From Pedobacter schmidteae (GTDB lineage: Bacteria; Bacteroidota; Bacteroidia; Sphingobacteriales; Sphingobacteriaceae), in NCBI RefSeq assembly GCF_900564155.1, contig NZ_LS999839.1, positions 6,134,519 to 6,198,518 of the forward strand: a DNA stretch of 64,000 nt. Reading direction: 5' to 3'. How positions within the stretch are numbered: the first letter of the stretch is position 1; every line of letters begins with the position of its first letter. Both the position numbers and the translations under genes were made by a program. Shown here piece after piece: positions 27,401 through 35,778 of the stretch. Below the pieces are notes generated by a model. That model saw only the letters and a list, made by a program, of their open reading frames with translations. It did no database searches and was not told where the DNA came from.

Positions 27401-28906
27401 TTCGCCATCTTTTACGCACAACAAAATATCATGAGCGTTGGCATCCTTTTTATTAATATAATAGGTATTGTTGGTGGCAATCAGCTTTACCTCGTGTCTT
27501 TTTGCAAGTGTAATCAGTGAGGTATTTACAATATCTTCATCTTCCTGATTGTGTCGCATCAACTCGATGTAAAAATCGTCACCAAACTGCGCTTTCCACC
27601 AAAGCAAAGCTTCCTCAGCCTGCTTCTCGCCCAGATTCAACAATTTGCTGGATATTTCGCCATACAAGTTTCCAGACAATACCATGATATCATCTTTGTA
27701 TTGCTCAACAACCGCCTTGTCTATCCTCGGAATGTAATAGAATCCTTTGGTATAGGCTATTGACGACATTTTGGCCAGGTTATGGTAGCCGGCCTTATTT
27801 TTGGCCAGAAAAACTACCTGATACCCATTGTCTTTCCTGCTTTTGTCTTCATGGTTCTCACACACAAAAAATTCACATCCTACAATAGGCTTTATTACCG
27901 TTTCCTCAGGAGTTTTTCCTTCGTCCAATGCAGCCTGATTTCGTGCTTCTACCCCTTTATTGTGGTTCAGTACCTGTGCTACAAAATGAAAGGCCCCCAT
28001 CATGTTGGCATGATCGGTCATCGCTACAGCCGGCATTTTAAAAGCAGCAGTAGCTTTGATCAGCGAAGGTATATTAATGGTAGATTGCAGTACTGAAAAT
28101 TGTGTATGGTTATGTAAATGCACAAAATTTGCAGCTGCAAGTTCCCGTTTATTTTCGTTTAGGGTGTCTTTAGAAACCTTAGGTCCCTCGGTTTGCTGTA
28201 GGCGCTTTCTGATCTCATCAGAAGCAGATTTAAGGTTAACATGATTTAAACCTACGCGTTCAAATACCTGAGGTGTTTTTTCTTTAAAACGTTGTAAATA
28301 TTCCTGATCGGCCTGCAGCTGATCAGGTCTGAAAGCATTAACCCGTATCAGTTGAAAAAAGCAGCGGGTAGTAGCCTCCACATCGGCAGTTGCATTGTGT
28401 GCTTCAGAAAAAGGTTCTCCAAAAAGATATTGGTGAAGCTCAGTCAATGTAGGCAACTTAAACTTTCCTCCACGTCCGCCCGGAAGTTTTAATAGTTCGG
28501 CTGTAGTTTCTGTACAGGTATCCAACACAGGCATTTGTGCCATCGGGCTTTCTACCCCAATACGATGAAACTCACAGCCCATAATATTGACATCAAAGCC
28601 AATATTCTGACCAACAATAAACTTAGCTTTGGCTAGTGCAATATTAAATTTTTCCAGAACCTCCGACAGGGGAATCCCTTGTTCGGCTGCCAACTCCGTT
28701 GAAATACCATGAATACGTTCCGCATCATAGGGAATGTTGAATCCATCGGGAGTAACCAGGTAATCCTGATGTTCGATCAGATTACCTAGTTCATCATGTA
28801 ATTGCCAGGCAATTTGAATACACCTTGGCCAATTGTCAGTATCAGTAATTGGAGCATTCCAATTGCGAGGTAAACCTGTGGTTTCGGTATCAAATATTAA
28901 ATACAT
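24476..28906 (-). CDS. dnaE: DNA polymerase III alpha subunit with N-terminal proofreading exonuclease
   Basis: The replicative polymerase, 1476 residues, about 300 longer than E. coli DnaE. The extra length is an N-terminal DnaQ-type DEDDh exonuclease: D6-T-E8 (Exo I), NIGFDVNI at 101-108 (Exo II) and H170...D175 (Exo III). The PHP domain begins near residue 260 with HLHNHT at 264. The polymerase palm has the catalytic aspartates in PDIDIDFDD (688-696), and an OB/tau-binding region ends the protein. This puts proofreading in the same chain, as in PolC, although PolC inserts its exonuclease within PHP. No separate dnaQ is in the window. It stands alone on the minus strand. Confidence 0.95.
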   Translation of the reverse strand: MYLIFDTETTGLPRNWNAPITDTDNWPRCIQIAWQLHDELGNLIEHQDYLVTPDGFNIPYDAERIHGISTELAAEQGIPLSEVLEKFNIALAKAKFIVGQNIGFDVNIMGCEFHRIGVESPMAQMPVLDTCTETTAELLKLPGGRGGKFKLPTLTELHQYLFGEPFSEAHNATADVEATTRCFFQLIRVNAFRPDQLQADQEYLQRFKEKTPQVFERVGLNHVNLKSASDEIRKRLQQTEGPKVSKDTLNENKRELAAANFVHLHNHTQFSVLQSTINIPSLIKATAAFKMPAVAMTDHANMMGAFHFVAQVLNHNKGVEARNQAALDEGKTPEETVIKPIVGCEFFVCENHEDKSRKDNGYQVVFLAKNKAGYHNLAKMSSIAYTKGFYYIPRIDKAVVEQYKDDIMVLSGNLYGEISSKLLNLGEKQAEEALLWWKAQFGDDFYIELMRHNQEDEDIVNTSLITLAKRHEVKLIATNNTYYINKKDANAHDILLCVKDGEKQATPIGRGRGFRFGLPNQEYYFKSPDEMKNLFADLPEAIVNIQEVIDKIEIYKLAREVLLPKFDISEEFLVKEDEEDGGKRGENKYLRHLTYVGAKKRYGEITDDIAERLDFELATIEKTGYPGYFLIVQDFIAEARNLDVSVGPGRGSAAGSAVAYCLGITNIDPIKYDLLFERFLNPDRVSMPDIDIDFDDEGRGRVMDYVIKKYGANQVAQIITYGTMAAKSSVKDTARVLDLPLFEAEKIAKLIPNMKLAKIFTLDEKNLKEALRADEYEKVVELKSLAVAKDLGAKTLEQAQILEGSLRNTGIHACGVIITPSDITNFVPVATAKDSDLYVTQFDNSVVESAGLLKMDFLGLKTLTLIKDTVKLVKFRHNIDLDPDNFPIDDPKTYELFQRGETIGIFQYESTGMQKYMKELKPTVFGDLIAMNALYRPGPLEYIPSFVRRKNGEEEIKYDLDACEEYLKETYGITVYQEQVMLLSQKLAGFTKGEADVLRKAMGKKQKDVLDKMKPKFVKQAAEKGHDATILEKIWKDWEAFASYAFNKSHSTCYAWIAYQTAYLKAHYPAEYMAAVLSNNMNDIKQVAFFMEECKQMGVQVLGPDVNESGTKFSVNTNGEVRFGLSGIKGVGDKAVESIIDERAENGVYKDLYDFARRSNTRTVNKKAYESFIYSGAFDGFGHHRAQYFFVGINDKMNGIEKVIKYANDFQNNESSSQSSLFGGSVADLILEPALPVAPEWSLIDRLKYEKDAIGIFLSGHPLDNYKLELKEFCQHKVRHLALVNKIRTGDTNEEVLAEFETIKNRELVVGGLVVVAAQRMTKTGKPFGTLLFEDYDDSSELALFGDDFIKFKQFLTDGYFLQIRGRVGERFRKEGDWEFKITSINLLSELRDKLAKSVTIQVPIERVDDNFMAQVVAILENNKATTEQQNCQLLFDVYDREQNVMVKLPSKSLKINPTNDFLAQLDALNVSSKLN

Positions 28907-28994
28907 AACTGGTAATTATTCTTCTTTTCTGAAATGAAAATGATGCACCAAAAATACGGAATTTTAGCCGCCTTTGCTTAAAGGAATTGTAATT

Positions 28995-29480
28995 TTAAGC
29001 GTGTTGTTTTTCAGGCTCATGTTGCAAAACTCTATGTTCCTGAGATACAAGTTTACTGGTATCATAGCCTTTTTTTCGGCAACGGTCAACAATATCCCTC
29101 AACAATTCTTTTGGTAGTTCAGGCCTTCGCGACATGATATATAATTTTCTTTGCTTAGGATGCCCAACAACCACATAGGAATAATCATCAGCAAGTTCAA
29201 TCACCCAATAATCTACTTTAAAAGGCCATACCAATTGTGCTTTAAACACAGCGTTATTATACCCTCTTACCACAAACAATTTAGACCTGATGTACTTGCG
29301 TTTTTGTTCGCCCACTACATTATAGGTAGTAAATACCGCATAGTAGCCGTCGGGATGGATCACGTAGGTTTCAACTTTTTGTCGCCAATGCTGATCCATA
29401 AAAGTGGGTATAGAATACAACGAATACCACTTTCCTGCAAACGCCATAATATCTACTCGTTGTACTGGTTGATTGTCCAT
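28995..29480 (-). CDS. lipocalin-family protein without signal peptide
   Basis: A 161-residue lipocalin of the bacterial Blc type. The GxW motif is G16-K-W18, followed by the beta-barrel pattern up to the YIMSRRPELP segment, which resembles the Blc LxRxP element, and a C-terminal helix. Bacterial lipocalins bind lipids or hydrophobic ligands, usually as outer-membrane lipoproteins. This one lacks a signal peptide or lipobox, so it would remain in the cytoplasm unless the start is wrong. It is divergent from mdh and its ligand is unknown. Confidence 0.82.
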   Translation of the reverse strand: MDNQPVQRVDIMAFAGKWYSLYSIPTFMDQHWRQKVETYVIHPDGYYAVFTTYNVVGEQKRKYIRSKLFVVRGYNNAVFKAQLVWPFKVDYWVIELADDYSYVVVGHPKQRKLYIMSRRPELPKELLRDIVDRCRKKGYDTSKLVSQEHRVLQHEPEKQHA

Positions 29481-29624
29481 AAGCTCTCCAATTATCTGGT
29501 CCTACGCAAATGTAAATTCTTTATCATAAAACCCATAACGAAGAATAAAGTTTTCAAAAGCATTTTTTAAACTGGGGTAATTTTATAACTTCGACAGAAG
29601 GTAACATACATAAAAAAAATATTT

Positions 29625-30563
29625 ATGAAGATAACAGTTGTAGGTGCCGGCGCTGTAGGCGCCACTTGTGCAGATAATATTGCCAGAAAAGAATTAGCCG
29701 AAGAACTTATTTTATTAGACATCAAAGAAGGGTTTGCTGAGGGTAAATCTATTGACATGATGCAAACTTCTGCTTTATTGGGCTTTGATACTAAAATTAA
29801 AGGTGTTACCAACGATTATGCAAGTACCGCAGACTCTGAAGTAGTTGTAATTACATCGGGACTACCCCGCAAACCGGGTATGACCCGAGAAGAATTAATC
29901 GGAACAAATGCAAACATCGTAAAAGGTGTAACTGAGAATATTTTAAAGTACTCACCAAACACCATTATCATTGTGGTTTCTAATCCAATGGACACCATGA
30001 ATTACCTAACCTTAAAAACCTCAGGACTACCTAAAAACCGCATCCTGGGTATGGGTGGTGCATTGGATTCTTCCAGATTTAAATATTACCTAAGCCAGGA
30101 GCTAGGCTGCTCGCCGGCCGATCTGAATGCCGTAGTTATTGGCGGACATGGCGACACTACCATGATCCCATTGATCAATCATGCTACATGGAACAGTATT
30201 CCAGTTACACAGCTACTAAGCAAAGAACAGCAGGAAAAAGTTGTAAAAGCAACCATGGTTGGCGGAGCTACCCTAACCGGATTAATTGGTACATCAGCCT
30301 GGTATGCACCAGGTGCTGGAACTGCCGCAATGGTGGAAAGCATTGTAAGAGACGAGAAGAAACTAATCTCTTCCGGAGTTTACCTGGATGGTGAGTATGG
30401 CCAAAAAGACATATCATTGGTTGTTCCGGTTATTATCGGCAAAAATGGCGCTGAAAAGATCCTTGATTTCAAATTAAGCGACGAGGAACAAACGGCCTTC
30501 AACAAAAGTGCTGATGCTGTACGCAGCATGAATTCCGTATTAACAGACATGAATCTGGTTTAA
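29625..30563 (+). CDS. mdh: malate dehydrogenase (NAD-dependent)
   Basis: Oxidises malate to oxaloacetate in the TCA cycle. It is a 312-residue enzyme of the lactate-dehydrogenase-like malate dehydrogenase group. It begins with the Rossmann loop VGAGAVGATCA (residues 5-15). The substrate-binding arginine is in GLPRKPGMTREEL, and the catalytic His is in VIGGHGDTTMIP. The GxGxxG spacing and length match the type found in Bacteroidota and Chlorobi. A small aspartic-protease-like gene follows after 26 bases. Confidence 0.95.
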   Translation: MKITVVGAGAVGATCADNIARKELAEELILLDIKEGFAEGKSIDMMQTSALLGFDTKIKGVTNDYASTADSEVVVITSGLPRKPGMTREELIGTNANIVKGVTENILKYSPNTIIIVVSNPMDTMNYLTLKTSGLPKNRILGMGGALDSSRFKYYLSQELGCSPADLNAVVIGGHGDTTMIPLINHATWNSIPVTQLLSKEQQEKVVKATMVGGATLTGLIGTSAWYAPGAGTAAMVESIVRDEKKLISSGVYLDGEYGQKDISLVVPVIIGKNGAEKILDFKLSDEEQTAFNKSADAVRSMNSVLTDMNLV

Positions 30564-30589
30564 GATAACAAAAGGCATATATATCATAA

Positions 30590-31012
30590 ATGAGAACAAT
30601 TGCTGTTCCACTGACATTAATCAATTTACAAGATGACGGTTTCCACCTTTTGGTGGAAATTGTTGTTTTTGGGCAAAAACTGCTGGCCGTAGTAGATACC
30701 GGGGCCTCCAGATGTGTTTTTGACAAAACTTTTATCGAAGCACATATCAAAGGGTTGGAAAATACTGAAGAAATGCACGCTACCACACTCTTCACTACTT
30801 CCAGCACCCTTCAGGCAACTATCTCTAAAGTAAAAATAGGCAGGCTTACACTAAATGATTACGAGACTGTAGCACTCGATCTTGAAGCCGTAAATCAAGC
30901 GTATGAAGGATTAGGACACCCGCCAATCCGTGCTATTATTGGTGGCGATCTGTTGCTGAAATATCATGCAACCATCAATTATAAAAAAATGAAGATGTTT
31001 TTGTATCAGTAA
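30590..31012 (+). CDS. retropepsin-like aspartic protease domain protein
   Basis: A 140-residue single-domain protein of the clan AA aspartic protease fold. The active-site motif is D36-T-G-A in AVVDTGASRCVFD, and the later IIGGDLLLKYH segment matches the hydrophobic-hydrophobic-Gly part of the fold. Having a single D-T-G it would need to dimerise to be active, as retroviral proteases do. There is no signal peptide or membrane helix. Similar small genes occur widely in Bacteroidota with no assigned function. It follows mdh by 26 bases and is probably in the same transcript, although a functional link is not evident. Confidence 0.75.
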   Translation: MRTIAVPLTLINLQDDGFHLLVEIVVFGQKLLAVVDTGASRCVFDKTFIEAHIKGLENTEEMHATTLFTTSSTLQATISKVKIGRLTLNDYETVALDLEAVNQAYEGLGHPPIRAIIGGDLLLKYHATINYKKMKMFLYQ

Positions 31013-31069
31013 GGCCGATCAACTAAGTACCCTCAAAAAAACACAATCATGAAGTAACTCCCAACTACA

Positions 31070-31104
31070 AAACAGGGCCGATGATTGTATCACCGGCCCT
31101 GTTT
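31070..31104. terminator. terminator between aspartic-protease gene and gyrB
   Basis: An 11-base perfect stem AAACAGGGCCG/CGGCCCTGTTT with a 13-base loop, and A/T-rich flanks on both sides. It lies in the convergent spacer and could act in both directions. Confidence 0.8.
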
Positions 31105-31152
31105 ATATTACTTAAAGTAAAAATTATCTTCTCAGAAAGCGCATAGGAAAAT

Positions 31153-31173
31153 TTTGTCCTTCTTCAGGACAAA
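31153..31173 (-). terminator. possible terminator of gyrB
   Basis: TTTGTCC/GGACAAA with a 7-base loop lies about 50 bases after the gyrB stop. Only a short T-rich stretch follows on the minus strand, so it is a weaker candidate than the neighbouring hairpin. Confidence 0.45.
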
Positions 31174-31220
31174 GGTTTCCAGCGATTGAAGAGAATGGTC
31201 ATTTTTACCCGTTATTTTTA

Positions 31221-33179
31221 CTAAGCATCAATTTTCGCATATTTTGCATTACGTTCAATAAACTCCCTCCGTGGTGCTACCTCATCTCCCATCAACATAG
31301 AGAAAGTATGATCACATTCTGCAGCATTCTCAATAGTCGCCTGCATCAATGTACGTGTAGATGGGTTCAAAGTAGTATCCCAAAGCTGCTCTGCATTCAT
31401 CTCACCCAAACCTTTATAGCGCTGAATGTGTACACTTTCTTCTTTACCGGCACCTTTTAAACGTTGTACGGCAGCATCACGTTGCTGATCGTTCCAGCAA
31501 TATTCAAACTCCTTACCTTTTTTAACCTGGTACAAAGGTGGAGCTGCAATGTAAACGTAGCCTGCCTCAATAAGTGCCTTCATATATCTGAAGAAGAAGG
31601 TCAGAATCAACGTAGTAATGTGAGATCCGTCAATATCAGCATCCGTCATGATCACAATTTTGTGGTAACGTAGCTTGGTTAAATTCAATGCTTTATCATC
31701 TTCAGGTGTTCCAATACTTACCCCCAAAGCTGTAAACATATTTTTGATCTCGTCATTTTCGTAGATCTTATGCTCCATTGCTTTCTCCACATTCAGGATC
31801 TTACCCTTTAAAGGAAGTATAGCCTGAAAATTACGGTCGCGTCCTTGTTTGGCAGTACCACCTGCCGAGTCTCCCTCCACCAGGTACAACTCGCATTTTT
31901 CCGGATCGCTATCAGAACAATCGGCCAGCTTACCAGGTAAGCCGGAGCCGCCCATTACACTTTTACGTTGAACCATTTCCCGGGCTTTGCGCGCCGCAGC
32001 ACGGGCTGTCGCAGCAAGGATAACCTTGTTAACGATCATTTTTGCCTCTTTAGGATATTCTTCCAGATAAATACCTAAGGCTTCACCAACGGCAACATCC
32101 ACGGCACCCATTACCTCCGAGTTGCCCAGCTTGGTTTTGGTTTGCCCTTCAAACTGAGGTTCCTGAACCTTAACCGAAACTACGGCAGTCAAACCTTCCC
32201 TGAAGTCATCACCAGTAATCTCGAACTTAACATTTTTAAGCAACCCAGACTTATCGGCATAGGCCTTTAATGTCCTGGTCAGACCTCTTCTAAAACCAGC
32301 AATATGTGTTCCTCCTTCGTGCGTATTGATATTGTTTACATAAGAATGCACATTTTCGGAATAACTATCATTGTACTGCAGGGCCAGCTCAACAGGAATT
32401 CCATTTTTAATACCTTCCACATAAATTGGCTCCGGTATCAAAGAAGGCCGTGTTCCATCTAAAAACTGAACAAACTCTTTCAATCCACCTTCTGAATGGA
32501 ATAGTTCAGAAAGATACTCTCCGTTTTCCAGAGTTTCACGCTCATCGGTAAGGGTAAGCTTAATGCCTTTGTTAAGAAAAGCAAGCTCTCTTAGCCTCGA
32601 GGCCAGAGTATCGTAACGATATTCCGTTGTTTGGGTAAAAATTGTCGGATCCGGAGAAAAAGTTACAATCGTTCCACGCTTATCTGTATCACCAATAGAT
32701 TTCACATCATAAAGCGGTTTACCAATATTATACTCCTGTACCCAGATCTTTCCTTCGCGGTGTACTTCTGCTTTGAGGTGGGTAGACAAAGCGTTTACGC
32801 AACTTACCCCCACACCGTGCAAACCTCCGGATACCTTATAGGTATCTTTGTCAAATTTACCACCGGCGTGCAGTACCGTCATTACAATCTCTAATGCCGA
32901 CTTTTGCTCTTTGGTGTTGATCCCCGTTGGGATACCACGTCCGTTATCTTCAACCCGTATTGAGTTACCTTTTAAAATATTTACATGAATGGTATCAGCA
33001 TGTCCTGCCAATGCCTCATCAATTGAGTTGTCTACTACCTCATACACAAGGTGATGTAAACCTTTAATTCCGGTATCGCCTATATACATCGAAGGGCGCT
33101 TTCGCACCGCTTCCAATCCTTCTAATACCTGTATATTATCTGCCGAATAATTTGACTTTGGATCTTTTTCTTCGCTCAT
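31221..33179 (-). CDS. gyrB: DNA gyrase subunit B
   Basis: The ATPase subunit of DNA gyrase, 652 residues from the ATG at 33179. The GHKL ATP-binding motifs (VVDNSIDEALAG and EDNGRGIP) occupy the first 100 residues. The TOPRIM domain has EGDSAGGTAKQGRDR in the middle, and the DADIDGSHI metal motif is also intact. No large insertion is present. An in-frame TTG at 33206 would add nine residues, but it lies inside the probable promoter, so the ATG is preferred. The gene is divergent from the OmpH-like lipoprotein gene. Confidence 0.96.
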   Translation of the reverse strand: MSEEKDPKSNYSADNIQVLEGLEAVRKRPSMYIGDTGIKGLHHLVYEVVDNSIDEALAGHADTIHVNILKGNSIRVEDNGRGIPTGINTKEQKSALEIVMTVLHAGGKFDKDTYKVSGGLHGVGVSCVNALSTHLKAEVHREGKIWVQEYNIGKPLYDVKSIGDTDKRGTIVTFSPDPTIFTQTTEYRYDTLASRLRELAFLNKGIKLTLTDERETLENGEYLSELFHSEGGLKEFVQFLDGTRPSLIPEPIYVEGIKNGIPVELALQYNDSYSENVHSYVNNINTHEGGTHIAGFRRGLTRTLKAYADKSGLLKNVKFEITGDDFREGLTAVVSVKVQEPQFEGQTKTKLGNSEVMGAVDVAVGEALGIYLEEYPKEAKMIVNKVILAATARAAARKAREMVQRKSVMGGSGLPGKLADCSDSDPEKCELYLVEGDSAGGTAKQGRDRNFQAILPLKGKILNVEKAMEHKIYENDEIKNMFTALGVSIGTPEDDKALNLTKLRYHKIVIMTDADIDGSHITTLILTFFFRYMKALIEAGYVYIAAPPLYQVKKGKEFEYCWNDQQRDAAVQRLKGAGKEESVHIQRYKGLGEMNAEQLWDTTLNPSTRTLMQATIENAAECDHTFSMLMGDEVAPRREFIERNAKYAKIDA

Positions 33180-33203
33180 ATTTTTTGTTAAAACAATAAG
33201 ATT

Positions 33204-33237
33204 CAAATTTAACCAATTATGGTCAATTTAAGGCAAA
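33204..33237 (-). promoter_or_regulatory. probable promoter of gyrB
   Basis: On the minus strand TTTG (33237-33234), a 22-base gap, then TAAATTTG (33211-33204) match the Bacteroidota consensus. The gyrB ATG is 25 bases downstream of the -7 element. Confidence 0.55.
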
Positions 33238-33255
33238 TGTGGATAACTATTAGGC

Positions 33256-33285
33256 TTGGAAAATTATATTTTTTATCTAAGTTTG
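33256..33285 (+). promoter_or_regulatory. probable promoter of the OmpH-like gene
   Basis: TTG at 33256-33258, a 19-base gap and TAAGTTTG at 33278-33285 are a close consensus match. The ATG at 33326 lies 40 bases downstream. Confidence 0.6.
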
Positions 33286-33325
33286 CTAAAGTTACCCCAA
33301 GGTGACCAAAGCTCAATTTATAAGG

Positions 33326-33910
33326 ATGAAAAAAACAACATTAGGCGGCATTGCCACCGCAGTAGCCATCGTTTCTGTGATGGCATCTTGCCAGAATAAA
33401 GAAGACAAAGGCGCTACGGTTAAAAAAACAGATTCGACGACAGTTTCAAGCAGTGAAAAAATTGTTTATGTAAACTCCGATTCCCTGTTAACAAAATACC
33501 AGTATTTTAAAGATCTTAAAGTAAAATTAGAAGCGAAATCTAAAACCGCTCAAACAGATCTGGCTTCAAAACAACAAGCATTTCAACGCGAAGTTGCCCA
33601 GTATCAGCAACAGGCTAATACATTGCCAGCAGATCAACGCGCTTCAACTGAAGAAAGATTAGCACGTAAGCAACAGGAACTACAGGCTTATACTCAAAAT
33701 GCCGGTGCTGCAATCCAAAATGAGCAGGCTGCAGAAAACGAAAAACTGTACGACAAAGTAGCTGATTATTTGAAAGATTACGCTAAAAAGAAAGGTTATA
33801 AAATGGTACTGGGTTACTCAAAAGGTAACGGTACAATATTATTTGCTGATGAGAGCCTGGACGTAACCAGCGAAGTGATCGTTGGACTAAATGAAGCTTA
33901 CAAAAAATAA
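33326..33910 (+). CDS. OmpH/Skp-family lipoprotein
   Basis: A 194-residue protein starting with a lipoprotein signal: basic MKK, a hydrophobic stretch, then SVMASC with the lipidated cysteine at about residue 25. The mature part has the OmpH/Skp pattern: IVYVNSDSLLTKYQYF, a long Gln/Ala-rich coiled coil (about 60-135), then the KGYKMVLGYSKGNGTILF segment of the second lobe. Skp proteins chaperone outer-membrane proteins in the periplasm. A lipid-anchored version is common in Bacteroidota. An upstream GTG at 33302 would add eight residues ahead of the signal and is unlikely. It has its own promoter and terminator. Confidence 0.85.
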   Translation: MKKTTLGGIATAVAIVSVMASCQNKEDKGATVKKTDSTTVSSSEKIVYVNSDSLLTKYQYFKDLKVKLEAKSKTAQTDLASKQQAFQREVAQYQQQANTLPADQRASTEERLARKQQELQAYTQNAGAAIQNEQAAENEKLYDKVADYLKDYAKKKGYKMVLGYSKGNGTILFADESLDVTSEVIVGLNEAYKK

Positions 33911-33933
33911 TATATTTTTTTAATACAAAATTG

Positions 33934-33965
33934 AAATGCTCCGGGTAATCGGGGCATTTTTTTTG
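33934..33965 (+). terminator. terminator of the OmpH-like gene
   Basis: A GC-rich stem (AAATGCTCC with GGGGCATTT) and an 8-base loop, followed by a run of T, 24 bases after the stop codon. Confidence 0.88.
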
Positions 33966-33979
33966 TGCAATATCAAGCT

Positions 33980-34465
33980 ATGATAAAGAAAACAAATCAA
34001 CACCAAAAGTTTATGGAATTGGCCATACAGCTTTCAGCACAAAATGTACTGGAGGGTTTAGGGGGTCCCTTTGGAGCTGTAGTAGTAAAGGATGGAAAAA
34101 TTGTAGCAAAAAGCGCAAACAAAGTAACCTCAACAAACGACCCTACTGCACATGCTGAAGTATCGGCCATACGAATGGCCTGTAAAAAACTAAAAACATT
34201 TGACCTCAGTGGCTGTATCATTTACACCAGCTGCGAGCCCTGTCCTATGTGTCTTGGCGCAGTGTACTGGGCAAAAATAGATAGCATCTACTACGCAAAT
34301 ACGAAACAAGATGCCGAGGATATTGGCTTTAGCGACAAATTCATATACGATGAGCTAGAAAAACCATTGAGCAAACGCCAGCTCCCTATCAGACAAATGA
34401 TGAGAGATGAAGCTCTTCAGGCTTTTAAATTGTGGGACGAAAGTGCCATGCGGACCGACTACTAA
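33980..34465 (+). CDS. nucleoside/guanine deaminase (GuaD-like)
   Basis: A 161-residue zinc deaminase of the cytidine deaminase-like fold. The zinc site is H58-A-E60 (Glu60 is the proton shuttle) with C88 and C91 in the PCPMC motif. The length and the C-terminal SDKFIYDELEKPLSKR region resemble the Bacillus guanine deaminase GuaD more than tRNA adenosine deaminase TadA. Guanine to xanthine is therefore the favoured reaction, but this is inference. An upstream GTG at 33965 directly abuts the preceding terminator and is less likely as the start. Confidence 0.82.
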   Translation: MIKKTNQHQKFMELAIQLSAQNVLEGLGGPFGAVVVKDGKIVAKSANKVTSTNDPTAHAEVSAIRMACKKLKTFDLSGCIIYTSCEPCPMCLGAVYWAKIDSIYYANTKQDAEDIGFSDKFIYDELEKPLSKRQLPIRQMMRDEALQAFKLWDESAMRTDY

Positions 34466-34525
34466 GCCTTTCAACTTTACATCAACTCCTAGTTAATACA
34501 GGAATAAAAACCTATTTTTAATCTG

Positions 34526-35263
34526 ATGATGAGCTATGAAGAAAACATAAGAATTGAGTTTGAATTCTGGAAAATGGAAATGATGAAAAAGCCTTCATTT
34601 CTAAATAAAACCACTCAAAGGATTCAGAAAAAAATCAACAGCTATATTCCCGACAAAGTCCACGAGGCTATCACAACAGCAATGAAGGGGATGATAAAAA
34701 CAGTACTATATGGTTCTACCCATACCACCACTGCCATTTCTTCCAGGGAGATGAGCCTGATTCACCGGGAAGCTCTTATACGTCAAAAGATTGACGGCTA
34801 TTGCAAAACCGGTGCGGTTGAAGGCGGGATAACCGGTGCTGGTGGTTTTTTAATGAGTGTCGCCGATTTCCCCATCTTAATTGGCATTAAAATAAAAATG
34901 CTTTTCGAAATTGCTGCCCTTTATGGTTTTGATATAAAAGACTATCGGGAGCGCCTGTATATTTTGTACATATTTCAGTTGGCTTTTTCAAGTCAACAGG
35001 GTACAACAAAAATATTTTTGCATATTAGAGACTGGGAAAACAAACTTCAAACACTTCCCGAAAATCCAGAAAACTTTGACTGGTTAACCTTCCAGCAGGA
35101 ATACAGGGACTACATTGATCTAGCCAAATTAGCCCAGTTACTGCCTGTAGTAGGGGCAGCAGTTGGTGTTGTGGTCAATTATCAATTGATCAAAAAACTA
35201 GGTAAAACAGCAATGCAGGCTTATCGGTTACGATTGCTGGACAACGATAAATTATTGACCTAG
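34526..35263 (+). CDS. EcsC-family protein
   Basis: A 245-residue protein of the EcsC family. The family core is visible from TTAISSREMSLIHREALIRQKIDGYCKTGAVEGGITGAGGFLMSVADFPILIGIK (split here for reading: the TTAISS start and the GGITGAGGF glycine-rich stretch) to the QLLPVVGAAVGVVVNYQL hydrophobic end. EcsC is named from a Bacillus ABC-transporter operon, but its biochemical role is unsettled. Two hydrophobic stretches suggest membrane association without clear spanning helices. Its last four bases overlap the end of the convergent S4 gene. Confidence 0.82.
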   Translation: MMSYEENIRIEFEFWKMEMMKKPSFLNKTTQRIQKKINSYIPDKVHEAITTAMKGMIKTVLYGSTHTTTAISSREMSLIHREALIRQKIDGYCKTGAVEGGITGAGGFLMSVADFPILIGIKIKMLFEIAALYGFDIKDYRERLYILYIFQLAFSSQQGTTKIFLHIRDWENKLQTLPENPENFDWLTFQQEYRDYIDLAKLAQLLPVVGAAVGVVVNYQLIKKLGKTAMQAYRLRLLDNDKLLT

Positions 35264-35661
35264 TCTTGCTCCTCAAACATTCCTCCAATCAGATCATCTG
35301 TTTCCCGTCTGTCTTTCTTAGTCGGTCTGCCTGTACCACGGTCTCTTTTTAAAGTCGGTGCATGAAATACCGATTTATAGGCATGCGTTTCCTCCTCCGG
35401 CGTAATGTCTTTGTATTTGGTAACGGCAATCTTTGATTCAACTCTGTTATAAAGCAGTTCAACAACCTCAATTACTTTCTTTTCTATACCTTTTGATACC
35501 TGGTACACATCTCCGGGCTTCACTATTGCAGAGGGCTTAAGGTTCTGTCCGTTCAATTTTACACGCCCGGCCTTACAGGCTTCTGTAGCTAAACTTCTTG
35601 TTTTAAACAACCTGATGGCCCATAAATACTTATCGATCCTTAATTTTTCCTGTTCACTCAT
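35260..35661 (-). CDS. S4-domain RNA-binding protein (Hsp15/HslR-like)
   Basis: A 133-residue protein with an S4 RNA-binding domain in the first 70 residues (LRIDKYLWAIRLFKTRSLATEACKAG, then the VKPGDVYQV turn) and a basic, disordered tail ending in acidic residues. It matches the HslR/Hsp15 group, which in E. coli binds the 50S subunit with a stalled peptidyl-tRNA. That role is inferred from the family. It is monocistronic on the minus strand and overlaps the end of the EcsC gene by four bases. Confidence 0.85.
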   Translation of the reverse strand: MSEQEKLRIDKYLWAIRLFKTRSLATEACKAGRVKLNGQNLKPSAIVKPGDVYQVSKGIEKKVIEVVELLYNRVESKIAVTKYKDITPEEETHAYKSVFHAPTLKRDRGTGRPTKKDRRETDDLIGGMFEEQD

Positions 35662-35778
35662 AACATTCCAAAAATAGCGATAATAAAAATTTAAAAAACT
35701 TTTATAAAGGAAAATACACAGAAAAGATAGCTCAATACATAAAATTGACTTATTTTGTCAAAAAAATAATAAACAATC

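Noticed and set aside
33180..33206. TTG start adding nine residues to GyrB
   Set aside because: The region contains the probable gyrB promoter -7 element; the ATG at 33179 gives the usual start.
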